In this document: in pieces, positions 47,974 to 57,555 of the stretch
How positions within the stretch are numbered: position 1 is the stretch's first letter
Layout: each line of letters begins with the position of its first letter
The notes under the pieces: model-generated
Told to the model about the DNA's origin: nothing
What the model saw: only the letters and a program-made list of their open reading frames with translations
Databases searched by the model: none
Translations under genes and position numbers: made by a program
NCBI GenBank assembly: GCA_900467745.1
Contig: UBQW01000022.1
Location: 160,139 to 224,138, forward strand
Length of the DNA: 64,000 nt
Source of the DNA: Hyphomicrobiales bacterium
GTDB lineage: Bacteria; Pseudomonadota; Alphaproteobacteria; Rhizobiales; Rhizobiaceae
Direction of reading: 5' to 3'

Positions 47974-49822
47974 ATGCTTCGCTTCTTCTCAGCGTCTATT
48001 GTTCGGCAAATCGTCGCGATTACGCTTGCTCTTCTGGTCTTCAGTACAGCGGCGATTGTTTCTGTAACTTACTACAATCTTAGCGCGTACGTCATGACCA
48101 GCGCGGTCACCGATGCCAAGGACGCAAGCCGCGCCATGGCGGTGCTCTACGCGGCAGGCGATCCGGCTGCGAAGGTCGATGTTCGCGACAATAAGCTGGT
48201 CGCCGTCAGCGAAGAGAAGCTGCCGGCGTCGCTCAGCGACCACGCGCTCGTCGATCGCACCGCCGCCTCCATCGCGGGCTATGCCACGGTATTCGAGCGT
48301 CAGGGCGATGACTATGTTCGCGTCTCGACGAACGTGAAGAAGGAAACGGTGAGCGCGCCGTCGGCACCAAGCTTGCCGCCGGGCACCCGGCGCAGGCGGC
48401 TCTCGCCAAGGGTGAAGCCTATTACGGCCCGGCCGATCTCTTCGGCAAGAAGTTCATGACCGGCTATTTCCCGGTCAAGAGTGCAGCGGGCACCACCGTT
48501 GGCGTCCTCTTCATCGGCATTCCGATGGAAGTCTACTACAGCAGCCTGCAGCAGCTTCTGACGCTGGTGGTCGGCGTCGGCCTCGCGGTCTTGCTCATCG
48601 TCGGCATCATCGCCTATGTCGCGATCCGCGCCACGATCCGCCCGCTCGAGACCCTGACGGGCGCCATCAACACGATCTCCGCAGGCAATCTCGATACGAA
48701 GATCCCCTGCACCGAGAAGGAGAACGAGTTCGGCGCGATCGGCAAGGCGCTCGCTCTATTCCAGGACGGCGCCCGCGCCCGTCTGACGCTGGAGACGCAG
48801 GCGGCCGAACAGCGCGCCTTCAGCGACGCGGAGCGCAGTCGCAACGACGCCGAAAAGCGCACGCTCGACGACCAGATCCAGTTTGCCGTCACCGAGCTCG
48901 CCGCCGGTCTCGGCCGTCTGTCGCGCGGCGATGTCTCGGAAACGATCGAGACGCCCTTCGTCGGCCGGCTTGAACAGCTGCGCGTGGATTTCAACGCCTC
49001 GCTCGAACGCCTGCAGGATACGCTCTCGCGCATCCGCGACAACGCGGCGACGATCCACCGCAATTCCGGCTCGATGCTGCACTCTGCCGATGAGCTCTCC
49101 AAGCGCACCGAAGCCCAGGCCGCAAGCCTGGAAGAAACCGCCGCTGCCGTGGAAGAATCACCGTCACCGTCCGCTCTTCGGCCGAACGCGCCCGCGAGGC
49201 AAACAGCGCCGTCATCGTCACCAAGAAGACGGCGGACAGCTCGACTGTCGTGGTCGGCAACACCGTTGCCGCGATGGACCGCATCGAAGCGGCGTCAAAG
49301 CAGATCGAACAGATCATCGAGGTCATCGACGACATCGCCTTCCAGACCAACCTCTTGGCGTTGAACGCCGGCATTGAGGCCGCGCGTGCCGGGGAAGCCG
49401 GCAAAGGCTTCGCCGTCGTCGCCATGGAAGTGCGCGAACTTGCCCAGCGCTCGGCCGATGCCGCGCGCGAGATCAAGAGCCTGATCGAAACCTCGTCCCG
49501 CGAAGTCGCGGCAGGCTCGGGACTGGTCCAGAAGACCGGCTCGGTGCTGGCCTCGATCAGCAGCGAGATCATCGCGATCAGCAAGCACGTCGAAACCATT
49601 GCCACCGCCAGCGCCGACCAGTCGGCGGCCCTGCAGGAAGTCAACAGCTCCGTCAACGCGATGGATCAGATGACGCAGAAGAACGCAGCCATGGTCGAAG
49701 AGACCACCGAGCAGAGCCGCCAGCTGGCGAGCGAAGCCGATGCGCTTATGTCGCTGATACAGCAGTTCCGCATCGATGCGTCTTCGGCCCCGCAGCAAGT
49801 CCGCATGCGAAACGCTGCCTGA
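47974..49822 (+). pseudogene. Chemoreceptor gene with two single-base frameshifts
   Basis: Read through, this is one methyl-accepting chemotaxis protein of 616 aa: helix 1 (IVAITLALLVFSTAAIVSVT), a Cache-like periplasmic domain (FMTGYFPVKSAAGTTVGVLF), helix 2, HAMP (RPLETLTGAINTISAGNLDT) and signalling tip ([20 protein letters not shown]). It is broken twice. Near 48344-48347 the frame is restored by one extra A in AAGGAAACGG. Near 49156-49157 it is restored by one extra A in GAAGAATCACC. Both losses are in short A runs, so either sequencing errors or real decay is possible. The reading pieces are 47974-48459, 48456-49364 and 49250-49822. Confidence 0.85.
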
Positions 49823-50030
49823 TCGGTTCTCCATCAGGTTTGATCATCGAAGGGCCGCCCGCTGGGCGGCCCTTTTTCATGGGCAACATGGCGAGAAGGC
49901 GAGCGGCGAAGCGCTCGAGCCGCGACTGTCCGTAGCCTTGATAGAAGGCCTCTTCTGCCCGCGACGAATACCGGTCGCAATTCCTCTGGCGGAGCTCCGC
50001 AAGCTGCGTGAAGGCGATCAACTCAATCAT
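49746..50030 (-). CDS. Possible small protein divergent from LysR regulator
   Basis: 94 aa from the ATG at 50030, with AAAGGACG ideally placed upstream. The first 55 residues ([20 protein letters not shown] onward) look protein-like with normal codon use for this genome. The C-terminal part runs through the terminator of the chemoreceptor gene and then antisense to its last 77 nt, which argues against the full length. It could be a real small gene, perhaps regulated by the divergent LysR protein, or the remnant of a longer one. Confidence 0.4.
   Translation of the reverse strand: MIELIAFTQLAELRQRNCDRYSSRAEEAFYQGYGQSRLERFAARLLAMLPMKKGRPAGGPSMIKPDGEPIRQRFACGLAAGPKTHRCGTAVSAT
49850..49877 (+). 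terminator. Rho-independent terminator after second chemoreceptor gene
   Basis: A perfect stem AGGGCCGCCC/GGGCGGCCCT with a 3-nt loop GCT, followed by TTTT, 27 nt after the stop codon. Confidence 0.85.
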
Positions 50031-50120
50031 GACCACGTCCTTTCTAAATTGAAGATGGACACAGGGTATTCGTCAAAATTCGCTTCATAAACGCAAGAAA
50101 TCCCACTATGCTTTTCACTG

Positions 50121-50990
50121 ATGAAAAGAACGCAATGGGATTCCTTTCAGCTCTTCCTGCAGGTCGCGCGTCTCGGCGGGCTGACGGGGGCGGCTTCCGC
50201 AAGCGGGCTTAGCCCCGCCACGATCGGCCGGCGGATGCTCGATCTCGAACAGGAGATCGGCCGGACGCTCTTTTCCCGCAGCCAGACAGGCTACCGCCTG
50301 ACGCCGGATGGTCAGTCCTTGCTAGATCATCTGAAGGACATGGAAGCCGCCGCCCGCAAGGTGGATGCGTGGCGCCAGGCAAGCAGCGTCGGAGCCACTG
50401 TGCGGATCGCCGCCGGCACCTGGGTCGCCTGGCTGATGGCCGAGAATTTTGGCGCCATCCGCATGCCCGGCGACCACTTCGCAGTGTCGCTGACGATAGG
50501 CGAGGCGCGCGCCAACCTGAACTACCGCGAGATCGATATCGGCATCCGCGCCTTCGAGCCGGAGGAAAACAATCTCGCCGCGCGGCTGTTGGGCGAGGTG
50601 GCCTACGCCGTCTATGCCAGGCGCAATGCCGGCGAACAGGAAGAGCGCTGGCTGGCTGTCGGGGAGGAGGATGCGATCTCCAACTATCTGCGCTGGCCGC
50701 ACCGCAATGCCGCGGGCGCCATCGTCGCCACCGTCAATCGTCCGCGCTCGCTGCTCGATCTCGTCCGCGCCGGCGCCGGCAAGGCGGTGCTGCCCTGCTT
50801 CGTCGGCGATCTCGATCCAGACCTACAGCGTCTCGGCCCGGAACTACCGGATTTGCGCCACCAGCAATGGATCGTCATGAACAACGAAGACCGGCATCGC
50901 CAGGAAATCCGCACCGTCGCCGATCGCATGACCAAGCTGTTGAAGAGCTACAGCGATCTCTTCGCGGGAAAACGCCCCAGCCGAAGCTGA
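50121..50990 (+). CDS. LysR-family transcription regulator
   Basis: 289 aa. The N-terminal winged helix is standard for LysR (FQLFLQVARLGGLTGAASAS, then LSPATIGRRMLDLEQEIG), followed by a co-inducer domain that keeps the usual length but has few recognisable ligand residues. LysR genes are usually divergent from a target; here only the small open frame 49746-50030 is divergent, so the target may lie elsewhere. The start is the ATG at 50121 just after a short AT-rich stretch. Confidence 0.88.
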   Translation: MKRTQWDSFQLFLQVARLGGLTGAASASGLSPATIGRRMLDLEQEIGRTLFSRSQTGYRLTPDGQSLLDHLKDMEAAARKVDAWRQASSVGATVRIAAGTWVAWLMAENFGAIRMPGDHFAVSLTIGEARANLNYREIDIGIRAFEPEENNLAARLLGEVAYAVYARRNAGEQEERWLAVGEEDAISNYLRWPHRNAAGAIVATVNRPRSLLDLVRAGAGKAVLPCFVGDLDPDLQRLGPELPDLRHQQWIVMNNEDRHRQEIRTVADRMTKLLKSYSDLFAGKRPSRS

Positions 50991-51022
50991 GGCGCCGCGT
51001 TGCAGGGCGGATTGGGGGCTAG

Positions 51023-51259
51023 TCAGCTCCGGCCTGCAACAATGACCGGGATCAACAGGTCGCCCCAGTTTCCGTCGCCGCCATGATGGCGGGCCGAGCG
51101 GACGATCTCGACCGAAACGCCGGCATCGACCGCCTTCATGACCGACTGGTTCAGCCGGTGCAGATCGTTGGCGAGCATGCGGATCATGCCCTGCTGATCC
51201 GGCGTCATGCTGGTGGATTGTTCCTCTGCGCGTTCCTTGACGCGTGCAAGCGTAGGCAT
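51023..51259 (-). CDS. Conserved small protein downstream of aceA
   Basis: 78 aa, with a near-perfect ribosome site (AAAGGAGGAG) 7 nt before the ATG. It starts 24 bp after the aceA stop and in the same direction, so it is co-transcribed with isocitrate lyase. It is mainly helical (QGMIRMLANDLHRLNQSVMK), ending in a short hydrophobic stretch (LLIPVIVAG). I do not recognise a family or function. Confidence 0.75.
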   Translation of the reverse strand: MPTLARVKERAEEQSTSMTPDQQGMIRMLANDLHRLNQSVMKAVDAGVSVEIVRSARHHGGDGNWGDLLIPVIVAGRS

Positions 51260-51283
51260 GGCTTTCTCCTCCTTTGATCGATG

Positions 51284-52573
51284 TTACTCGGCTGCTGGCT
51301 TGAACTGTGCGTGCTCGGTCGATTCCCCCATCGCGGTGGTCGAGGATCGCCCGCCTGTGATTGCCATCGATACGGCGTCGAAATAGCCGGTGCCGACTTC
51401 GCGCTGGTGCTTGGTCGCCGTGTAGCCGTTCGCTTCGGCGGCGAATTCCGCCTGCTGCAGCTCCGAATAGGCGGCCATCTGCCGATCCTTGTAGCCGCGG
51501 GCGAGTTCATACATGCCGAAGTTCAGCTGGTGGAAACCGGCCAGCGTGATGAACTGGAATTTGTAGCCCATGGCACCAAGCTCGCGCTGGAACTTGGCGA
51601 TCGTCGCGTCGTCGAGGTTCTTTTTCCAGTTGAACGACGGCGAGCAGTTGTAGGCCAAGAGCTTGCCCGGATGCACCTTGTGCACACCCTCGGCAAACCG
51701 CCGCGCCTGCTCCAGATCCGGCTTCGAGGTCTCGCACCAGATCAGGTCGCAATGCGGCGCGTAGGCGACAGCACGCGCGATGCACGGCTCCAGCCCGTTG
51801 CGCACCTGATAGAAGCCCTCGACCGTGCGGCCCGCATCGTAGTCGACGAAAGGCTGGTCGCGCTCGTCGATATCGGAGGTCAGGAGCTTGGCGGCTTCCG
51901 CATCGGTGCGGGCGATGACGAGCGTCGGAACCCCCATGACGTCGGCTGCAAGGCGTGCTGCGTCGAGATTGCGGATATGGGCGGCCGTCGGGATCAGAAC
52001 CTTGCCGCCGAGATGGCCGCACTTCTTTTCCGAAGCCAACTGGTCCTCGAAATGCACTCCCGCGACGCCGGCCTCGATATAGGCCTTCATGATCTCGAAG
52101 GCGTTGAGCGGCCCGCCGAACCCGGCTTCCGCATCGGCAACGATCGGCGCGAACCATGTCTCGACCGAAAGCCCCTTGTCTTCCGAAGTCTCGATCTGGT
52201 CGGCGCGCTGCAGGGTTCTGTTGATCCGCTTGGCAAGCTCCGGCCCGGCATTGGCAGGGTAGAGCGACTGATCGGGATACATCGCCGATGCCGTGTTGGA
52301 ATCGGCCGCGACCTGCCAGCCCGAGAGATAGATCGCCTTCAGCCCGGCGCGGACCATCTGCATGGCCTGGTTGCCCGAAAGTGCACCGAGGGCGTTGACG
52401 AAGTCGTCCTGATGCAGCAGCTGCCAGAGCCGGTTGGCACCCATTTCGGCCAGCGAGTAACGAAGCTCGACCGATCCGCGCAGCCTTTTCACATCAGCGG
52501 CCGAATAGGGACGCTCGATGCCGGCGAAACGGTTGGCGGGGATATTGCGGTGAAGCTTGTCAAACTCTGTCAT
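51284..52573 (-). CDS. aceA: Isocitrate lyase
   Basis: 429 aa. It splits isocitrate into glyoxylate and succinate, the first step of the glyoxylate bypass used on acetate and fatty acids. The catalytic motif is [11 protein letters not shown] with Cys185; the fold markers [20 protein letters not shown] and [20 protein letters not shown] are present. The ATG at 52573 was chosen for normal length (an open extension reaches 52768). GGAGG precedes it. Divergent from an XRE/ScfR-type regulator, and followed by a 78-aa partner. Confidence 0.96.
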   Translation of the reverse strand: MTEFDKLHRNIPANRFAGIERPYSAADVKRLRGSVELRYSLAEMGANRLWQLLHQDDFVNALGALSGNQAMQMVRAGLKAIYLSGWQVAADSNTASAMYPDQSLYPANAGPELAKRINRTLQRADQIETSEDKGLSVETWFAPIVADAEAGFGGPLNAFEIMKAYIEAGVAGVHFEDQLASEKKCGHLGGKVLIPTAAHIRNLDAARLAADVMGVPTLVIARTDAEAAKLLTSDIDERDQPFVDYDAGRTVEGFYQVRNGLEPCIARAVAYAPHCDLIWCETSKPDLEQARRFAEGVHKVHPGKLLAYNCSPSFNWKKNLDDATIAKFQRELGAMGYKFQFITLAGFHQLNFGMYELARGYKDRQMAAYSELQQAEFAAEANGYTATKHQREVGTGYFDAVSMAITGGRSSTTAMGESTEHAQFKPAAE

Positions 52574-52768
52574 GTCTTCCTCCTTGCATAACATCATGGC
52601 CGGTGTGGCTGATTGACAGGATTTACAAATCACCGAGAAATGGCCAGAGTTAACTGGAGAAACGCGATGAAATAGAGGTCGCGATGCAAAGAACGTGACA
52701 AAGAGCGGCAGTAAATTTGTCAAGTTTTGTAAATTCTGTGACCCGGATATTCTGTAAAGGATTGTCAC
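52574..52768. promoter_or_regulatory. Divergent promoter region aceA / XRE regulator
   Basis: 195 bp, AT-rich at 52711-52740, where TAAATT occurs twice 18 nt apart (from 52712 and 52730) within GTAAATTTGTCAAG and TTTTGTAAATTCTG. A related TTTACAAAT lies near 52621-52629. The repeats are candidate sites for the regulator encoded at 52769, by analogy with RamB-type proteins; this is inference. Confidence 0.45.
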
Positions 52769-54178
52769 ATGTCTGAGCGAAAGATGTTTGCCGGTCCCAA
52801 GGTGCGCCGTATCCGAAACGGCCTCGGCGTGACGCAGGCGGCGATGGCAGAGGCGCTGGAGATCTCGCCGTCCTATCTCAACCTGATCGAGCGCAACCAG
52901 CGCCCATTGACCGTCCAGCTGCTGCTGAAGCTCGCCGCGGTCTACAAGGTCGATCTCGAGGAGCTGCGCGCCGAAAGCGGCGGCAGCCTAGGCCAGTTGA
53001 AGGAAGTCTTCGCCGATCCCCTGCTATCGGGCGAGCTGCCGGGCGATCAGGAACTGGTCGAAGTCGCGGAAGCGGCACCCAATGCGGCAAGCGGCGTCAT
53101 CAAGCTCTACCGCGCCTACCGGGAGCAGGCGGCGCGCCTGTCCGATCTTACGCTTCTGAGTGCAGGGGAGGGGCAGGTGCCGTTGTCGGGCGCGCGGCTG
53201 CCGGCTGATGAAGTGCGCGATGTGCTGGAGCGCCGCTCGGCTTATTTCCCCCGCATCGAAACGGCGGCGGAGACGTTCCTGCATGCGCTCTCCGACCCCC
53301 GCGATATCATCTCGACATTCAAGGAGTGGCTGCGCGCCGAGCGCGGCATCGGCGTTCGTGTTCTCCCCATCCACGTCATGCCGGATCTCCGCCGCCGTTT
53401 CGACCGTCACTCCATGCGGCTCTTCATTTCCGAACGCCTGTCGCCGGCCGATCAAGCGCAGGAGATCGCAATCGAAGTCGCCACACTGGCGCTGCGCGAG
53501 GCGATCCTTGCCGAGCTCGAAGGCCTGATGCTCTCCACCGAGGAGGCGAGGCGCATCGCCCGCTTCGAACTCGCGCGCTATGCGGCGCTGGCGCTGACCA
53601 TGCCCTACGCGCCCTTCCTCGCAGCCGCTCAGGCGGCTTCCTACGACATCGACATCCTGCGCGTCCGCTTCAACGTCTCCTTCGCCCAGGCGGCGACCCG
53701 GCTGACCATGCTGCAGCGCCCCGGCGCCTCGGCGGTCTCCTTCTTCACCATGGAGATCGACGGCGCCGGCCATCGGCTGCGGCGATCAGGATCGCAGGGC
53801 TTCCCGCATCTACGCTTCGGCGGCGACTGTCCCAAGCTCAACGTCCATGTCGCGCTGCTCCAGCCCGGGCAGATCCTCGCCGAGATGGTCGAGATGCCGG
53901 ATAGTGCCCGCTATCTCACCATATCCCGGACGCTGGAGGGGCCGAACGCGCCGTTCGGCGAGCGCGTCCGCCGCACGGCGCTTCTCGTCGGTTGTGATGC
54001 TTCGGCGGGCGAGGGGACGGTCTACGGCAAGGCGGTTTCCGCGCAAAAGGCGATCACGGCAGGCTCGGGCTGTCGGCTCTGCGAAAGGCGCGGCTGTCTC
54101 TCGCGCGCCGAGCCGCCTGTTACACGCCCGTTGGGGCTCGATGAGATGGTCTCGGGCCTCAGCAGCTTCGACTTCTAA
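52769..54178 (+). CDS. XRE-family regulator with IrrE-like domain (ScfR/RamB type)
   Basis: 469 aa. The N-terminal helix-turn-helix ([20 protein letters not shown], then [20 protein letters not shown]) is followed by an IrrE/ImmA-like middle (about 180-290, [20 protein letters not shown]) and a DUF2083-type C-terminus with a Cys cluster ([20 protein letters not shown]). Proteins of this architecture control acetate/propionate or glyoxylate genes (RamB in corynebacteria, short-chain fatty acid regulators in alpha-proteobacteria). Divergence from aceA fits that role. The C-terminal cysteines might sense redox or metal; that is speculative. Confidence 0.88.
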   Translation: MSERKMFAGPKVRRIRNGLGVTQAAMAEALEISPSYLNLIERNQRPLTVQLLLKLAAVYKVDLEELRAESGGSLGQLKEVFADPLLSGELPGDQELVEVAEAAPNAASGVIKLYRAYREQAARLSDLTLLSAGEGQVPLSGARLPADEVRDVLERRSAYFPRIETAAETFLHALSDPRDIISTFKEWLRAERGIGVRVLPIHVMPDLRRRFDRHSMRLFISERLSPADQAQEIAIEVATLALREAILAELEGLMLSTEEARRIARFELARYAALALTMPYAPFLAAAQAASYDIDILRVRFNVSFAQAATRLTMLQRPGASAVSFFTMEIDGAGHRLRRSGSQGFPHLRFGGDCPKLNVHVALLQPGQILAEMVEMPDSARYLTISRTLEGPNAPFGERVRRTALLVGCDASAGEGTVYGKAVSAQKAITAGSGCRLCERRGCLSRAEPPVTRPLGLDEMVSGLSSFDF

Positions 54179-54305
54179 TCAGGGCGAAATCATTGAGAGT
54201 GCAGGATTTTGCGCTTGTCGGCTCCATAAATCCTTTCTAGTCTGCAACCAAAACCAGAGGGAAGCATCCGCGCAAACGGTGCCCAAACAAAAAGCAGGAG
54301 ATAGC

Positions 54306-55403
54306 ATGAGGTCAATTCTCGCAAAGCTCGCGGCCACGGCGCTCGTGACTGGGCTTTCGATCACGCCATCCGTTGCCGCGGATCGCGTCGTCAACGTCTA
54401 CAACTGGTCCGATTATATCGACAGTTCCATCCTCGAAGATTTCACCAAGGAAACCGGCATCAAGGTCGTCTACGACACCTTCGACAGCAACGAGACGGTG
54501 GAAACCAAGCTTCTGGCAGGCGGCACCGGCTATGACGTTGTCGTTCCGACGGCCGACTTCCTGCAGCGCCAGATTCAGGCCGGCGTGTTCCAGAAGCTCG
54601 ACAAGTCGAAGCTGCCGAACATCACCAACATGTGGGACGTGATCCAGCAGCGCACCGCGAGCTACGATCCCGGCAACGAATATGCCGTGGACTACATGTG
54701 GGGCACCGATGGCATCGGCTACAATGTGAAGAAGGTCGCCGAAATCCTCGGTCCCGACGTCAAGCCGGGCCTGGAAGTGATCTTCGATCCGAAGGTCGCC
54801 GCCAAGTTCAAGGATTGCGGCATCTACGTGCTCGACACACCGAAGGATGTGCTGTCCACCGCGCTGCACTATCTTGGCCTCGATCCGAACTCCAAGAATC
54901 CTGAGGATTTCAAGAAGGTCGAAGAGCTGATGACCTCGGTTCGCCCCTTCATCCGCAAGTTCCACTCGTCGGAATACATCAATGCATTGGCCAACGGCGA
55001 CATCTGCATCGCCTTCGGCTATTCGGGTGACGTGCTGCAGGCGCGCGACCGTGCCGTTGAAGCCAAGAACGGTGTCGAGGTGAATTACTCGATCCCGTCG
55101 CAGGGCGCCCAGATGTGGTTCGACATGATGGCGATCCCGGCCGATGCTCCGCATGTCGCCGAGGCCCACGAATTCATCAACTACATGATGAAGCCTGAAG
55201 TCATCGCCAAGGCCAGCGACTACGTCTTCTACGCCAACGGCAACAAGGCCTCGCAGCAGTTCGTGAGCAAGGATGTCCTGGAAGACCCGGCGATCTACCC
55301 GACGGAGGATATCATGGGCAAGCTCTTCACCATCTCTCCGTGGGATCCGAAAACACAGCGCACGGCGACGCGGCTCTGGACCAAGATCGTCACCGGCCAG
55401 TAA
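54306..55403 (+). CDS. potF: Putrescine-type ABC transporter substrate-binding protein
   Basis: 365 aa from the ATG at 54306 (CAGGAG 6 nt upstream); the longer frame upstream overlaps the preceding gene and is not credible. Signal peptide (ATALVTGLSITPSVA-ADRVV), then the PotF/PotD fold: VNVYNWSDYIDSSILEDFTK, GTGYDVVVPTADFLQRQ and MWGTDGIGYNVKKV. It binds putrescine or a related polyamine in the periplasm. First gene of potFGHI. A terminator-like hairpin separates it from potG. Confidence 0.92.
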   Translation: MRSILAKLAATALVTGLSITPSVAADRVVNVYNWSDYIDSSILEDFTKETGIKVVYDTFDSNETVETKLLAGGTGYDVVVPTADFLQRQIQAGVFQKLDKSKLPNITNMWDVIQQRTASYDPGNEYAVDYMWGTDGIGYNVKKVAEILGPDVKPGLEVIFDPKVAAKFKDCGIYVLDTPKDVLSTALHYLGLDPNSKNPEDFKKVEELMTSVRPFIRKFHSSEYINALANGDICIAFGYSGDVLQARDRAVEAKNGVEVNYSIPSQGAQMWFDMMAIPADAPHVAEAHEFINYMMKPEVIAKASDYVFYANGNKASQQFVSKDVLEDPAIYPTEDIMGKLFTISPWDPKTQRTATRLWTKIVTGQ

Positions 55404-55410
55404 GACCACC

Positions 55411-55441
55411 AGGCCCGGGCGGCAACGACCGGGCCTTTTTA
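55411..55441 (+). terminator. Terminator/attenuator between potF and potG
   Basis: Stem AGGCCCGG/CCGGGCCT with a 10-nt loop followed by a run of T (55436-55441), 7 nt after the potF stop. Since potG follows only 90 bp later with no obvious new promoter, it probably works as a partial terminator that keeps potF expression higher. Confidence 0.75.
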
Positions 55442-55493
55442 TATGCCGATCGTGGGGACGGCGGCTTTAGAAAATGATTTTTCGGGGAACACG

Positions 55494-56636
55494 ATGAAGT
55501 CACTTGGCAATACCCGCCGTTCATTTGCGCCGTGGACAGATCCGGCAGCTAAGCCTTTCATATCCTTCAAGAACGTCACCAAGCGTTTCGGCGATTTCAC
55601 CGCCGTCGACGATCTGTCTCTCGACATCTATCACCGCGAGTTCTTCGCGCTGCTCGGCGCATCGGGCTGCGGCAAGTCCACGCTGCTGCGCATGCTGGCC
55701 GGTTTCGAGCAGCCGACCTCGGGCGAGATCATTCTGGATGGCACCGACCTTGCCGGAACGCCGCCCTATAAGCGCCCGGTCAACATGATGTTCCAGTCCT
55801 ACGCGCTCTTCCCGCACATGACGGTCGAAAAGAACATCGCCTTCGGCCTGCGCCAGGATGGCATGGGCAAGGACGAGATCGGCGAACGCGTGCTGCAGAT
55901 GCTGAAGATGGTGAAGCTGGAGAAATTCGCCTCCCGCAAGCCGAACCAGCTTTCCGGCGGCCAGCGTCAGCGCGTGGCGCTTGCCCGCTCGCTTGCCAAG
56001 CGCCCGAAAGTGCTGCTGCTCGACGAACCGCTCGGCGCGCTCGACAAGAAGCTGCGCGAGGAAACCCAGTTCGAGCTGATGGACCTGCAGCAGAACCTCG
56101 GCCTCACCTTCGTCGTCGTCACCCACGACCAGGAAGAGGCTATGACCATGGCGGACCGCATCGCGGTCATGAGTCACGGCAAGGTCATCCAGGTGGCGAC
56201 GCCGGCTGAGATCTACGAGGCTCCGAACTCCCGCTTCGTGGCCGACTTTATCGGCGACGTAAACATCTTTGACGGCAAGATCACTGCCTCCAATGCCAAT
56301 AGCGTTGAGATGTCAATCGACGAGAGCCTGACCATCAAGCTGTCCGGCGCCGAGCCACTGCCGGTCGGAAGCGCCGCCGGCTTCGCCATCCGTCCCGAAA
56401 AGCTGAAGGTCACGCGCACCCCACCGGCCAACCCCGGCGTCAATGCCGCCTCCGGCGAACTCTGGGACATCGCCTATCTCGGCGACATGACGGTCTTCCA
56501 CGTGAAGCTGAAGAGCGGCAAGGTGGTGAAGGCGTCGTCGCTGAATGCGCAGCGCGCGGTCGATGATCCCTTCGTCTACGATCAGGAAGTCTGGGTCACC
56601 TTCGCCGAGGACGCCGGCGTTCTGTTGAAGGATTGA
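55494..56636 (+). CDS. potG: Polyamine ABC transporter ATPase
   Basis: 380 aa from the ATG at 55494, preceded by GGGGAA; a longer frame from 55443 overlaps the hairpin tail and is unlikely. Walker A GASGCGKST (55-63), signature LSGGQ (153-157), Walker B VLLLDEP (173-179), switch His211, and a C-terminal TOBE domain (GFAIRPEKLKV). It energises polyamine import with PotFHI. 4 bp separate it from potH. Confidence 0.93.
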   Translation: MKSLGNTRRSFAPWTDPAAKPFISFKNVTKRFGDFTAVDDLSLDIYHREFFALLGASGCGKSTLLRMLAGFEQPTSGEIILDGTDLAGTPPYKRPVNMMFQSYALFPHMTVEKNIAFGLRQDGMGKDEIGERVLQMLKMVKLEKFASRKPNQLSGGQRQRVALARSLAKRPKVLLLDEPLGALDKKLREETQFELMDLQQNLGLTFVVVTHDQEEAMTMADRIAVMSHGKVIQVATPAEIYEAPNSRFVADFIGDVNIFDGKITASNANSVEMSIDESLTIKLSGAEPLPVGSAAGFAIRPEKLKVTRTPPANPGVNAASGELWDIAYLGDMTVFHVKLKSGKVVKASSLNAQRAVDDPFVYDQEVWVTFAEDAGVLLKD

Positions 56637-56640
56637 CGCC

Positions 56641-57552
56641 ATGGGCAAGCTTGGATCATCCGTCTACAACCGCCTCGTCATCATCGTCCCCTACGTCTGG
56701 CTGCTGCTCTTCTTCCTGGCGCCGTTCTTCATCGTCTTCCGCATCTCGCTGTCGACGACGGCAATCGCAATGCCACCATACGAGCCGGTGTTTTCGCTGG
56801 CCGATGGCTGGGCCGATTTCTGGGAGAAAGTGTCGAGCTTCTCCTTCGACAATTACAGCTATCTGATTGACGATCCGCTCTATTTCAACGCCTATCTATC
56901 CAGCGTCATTATCGCCGGCATCTCCACGCTGCTGACGCTGCTGATCGCCTATCCGATCGCCTACGGCATGGCCAACGCCCCCCGCAGCATCCGCCCGACG
57001 CTGCTGATGCTGGTCATCCTGCCGTTCTGGACGAGCTTCCTGATCCGCGTTTACGCCTGGATCGCCATCCTGAAACCCGAGGGCCTGCTCAACCAGCTGC
57101 TGCAGTCGCTGCATATTATCGACAGCCCGCTGATCATCCTCAACACCAACGTCGCCGTTTATATCGGTATCGTCTATTCCTATCTGCCCTTCATGGTCCT
57201 GCCGCTCTATTCCGCTCTGGAGAAAATGGACGGCACGCTGATCGAGGCGGCGCAGGATCTCGGCTGCCCGCCGATCACGGCCTTCTGGCGCGTGACCTTC
57301 CCGCTGTCGCTTCCCGGCGTCGTCGCCGGCTGCATGCTGGTCTTCATCCCTGCTGTCGGCGAGTTCGTCATCCCCGATCTGCTCGGTGGATCGCAGACGC
57401 TGATGATCGGCAAGACACTGTGGAACGAGTTCAACGCCAATCGCGACTGGCCGGTCTCCTCGGCCGTGGCGACCATCTTGCTTCTCATCCTGGTGATCCC
57501 GATCGTGTTCTTCCAGAACGCGCAGGCCAAAGCCGACGAGCAGGGGAGATAG
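56641..57552 (+). CDS. potH: Polyamine ABC transporter permease
   Basis: 303 aa, about six membrane helices. The EAA loop contacting the ATPase is seen as TLIEAAQDLGCPPITAFWRV, and PAVGEFVIPDLLGGSQTLMI is typical of PotB/PotH. It forms half of the inner-membrane channel with the next gene product. Starts 4 bp after potG. Confidence 0.93.
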   Translation: MGKLGSSVYNRLVIIVPYVWLLLFFLAPFFIVFRISLSTTAIAMPPYEPVFSLADGWADFWEKVSSFSFDNYSYLIDDPLYFNAYLSSVIIAGISTLLTLLIAYPIAYGMANAPRSIRPTLLMLVILPFWTSFLIRVYAWIAILKPEGLLNQLLQSLHIIDSPLIILNTNVAVYIGIVYSYLPFMVLPLYSALEKMDGTLIEAAQDLGCPPITAFWRVTFPLSLPGVVAGCMLVFIPAVGEFVIPDLLGGSQTLMIGKTLWNEFNANRDWPVSSAVATILLLILVIPIVFFQNAQAKADEQGR

Positions 57553-57555
57553 GCC

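Noticed and set aside
53847..54305. Upstream extension of potF
   Set aside because: It overlaps the regulator gene in another frame, and the signal peptide of PotF begins at 54306.
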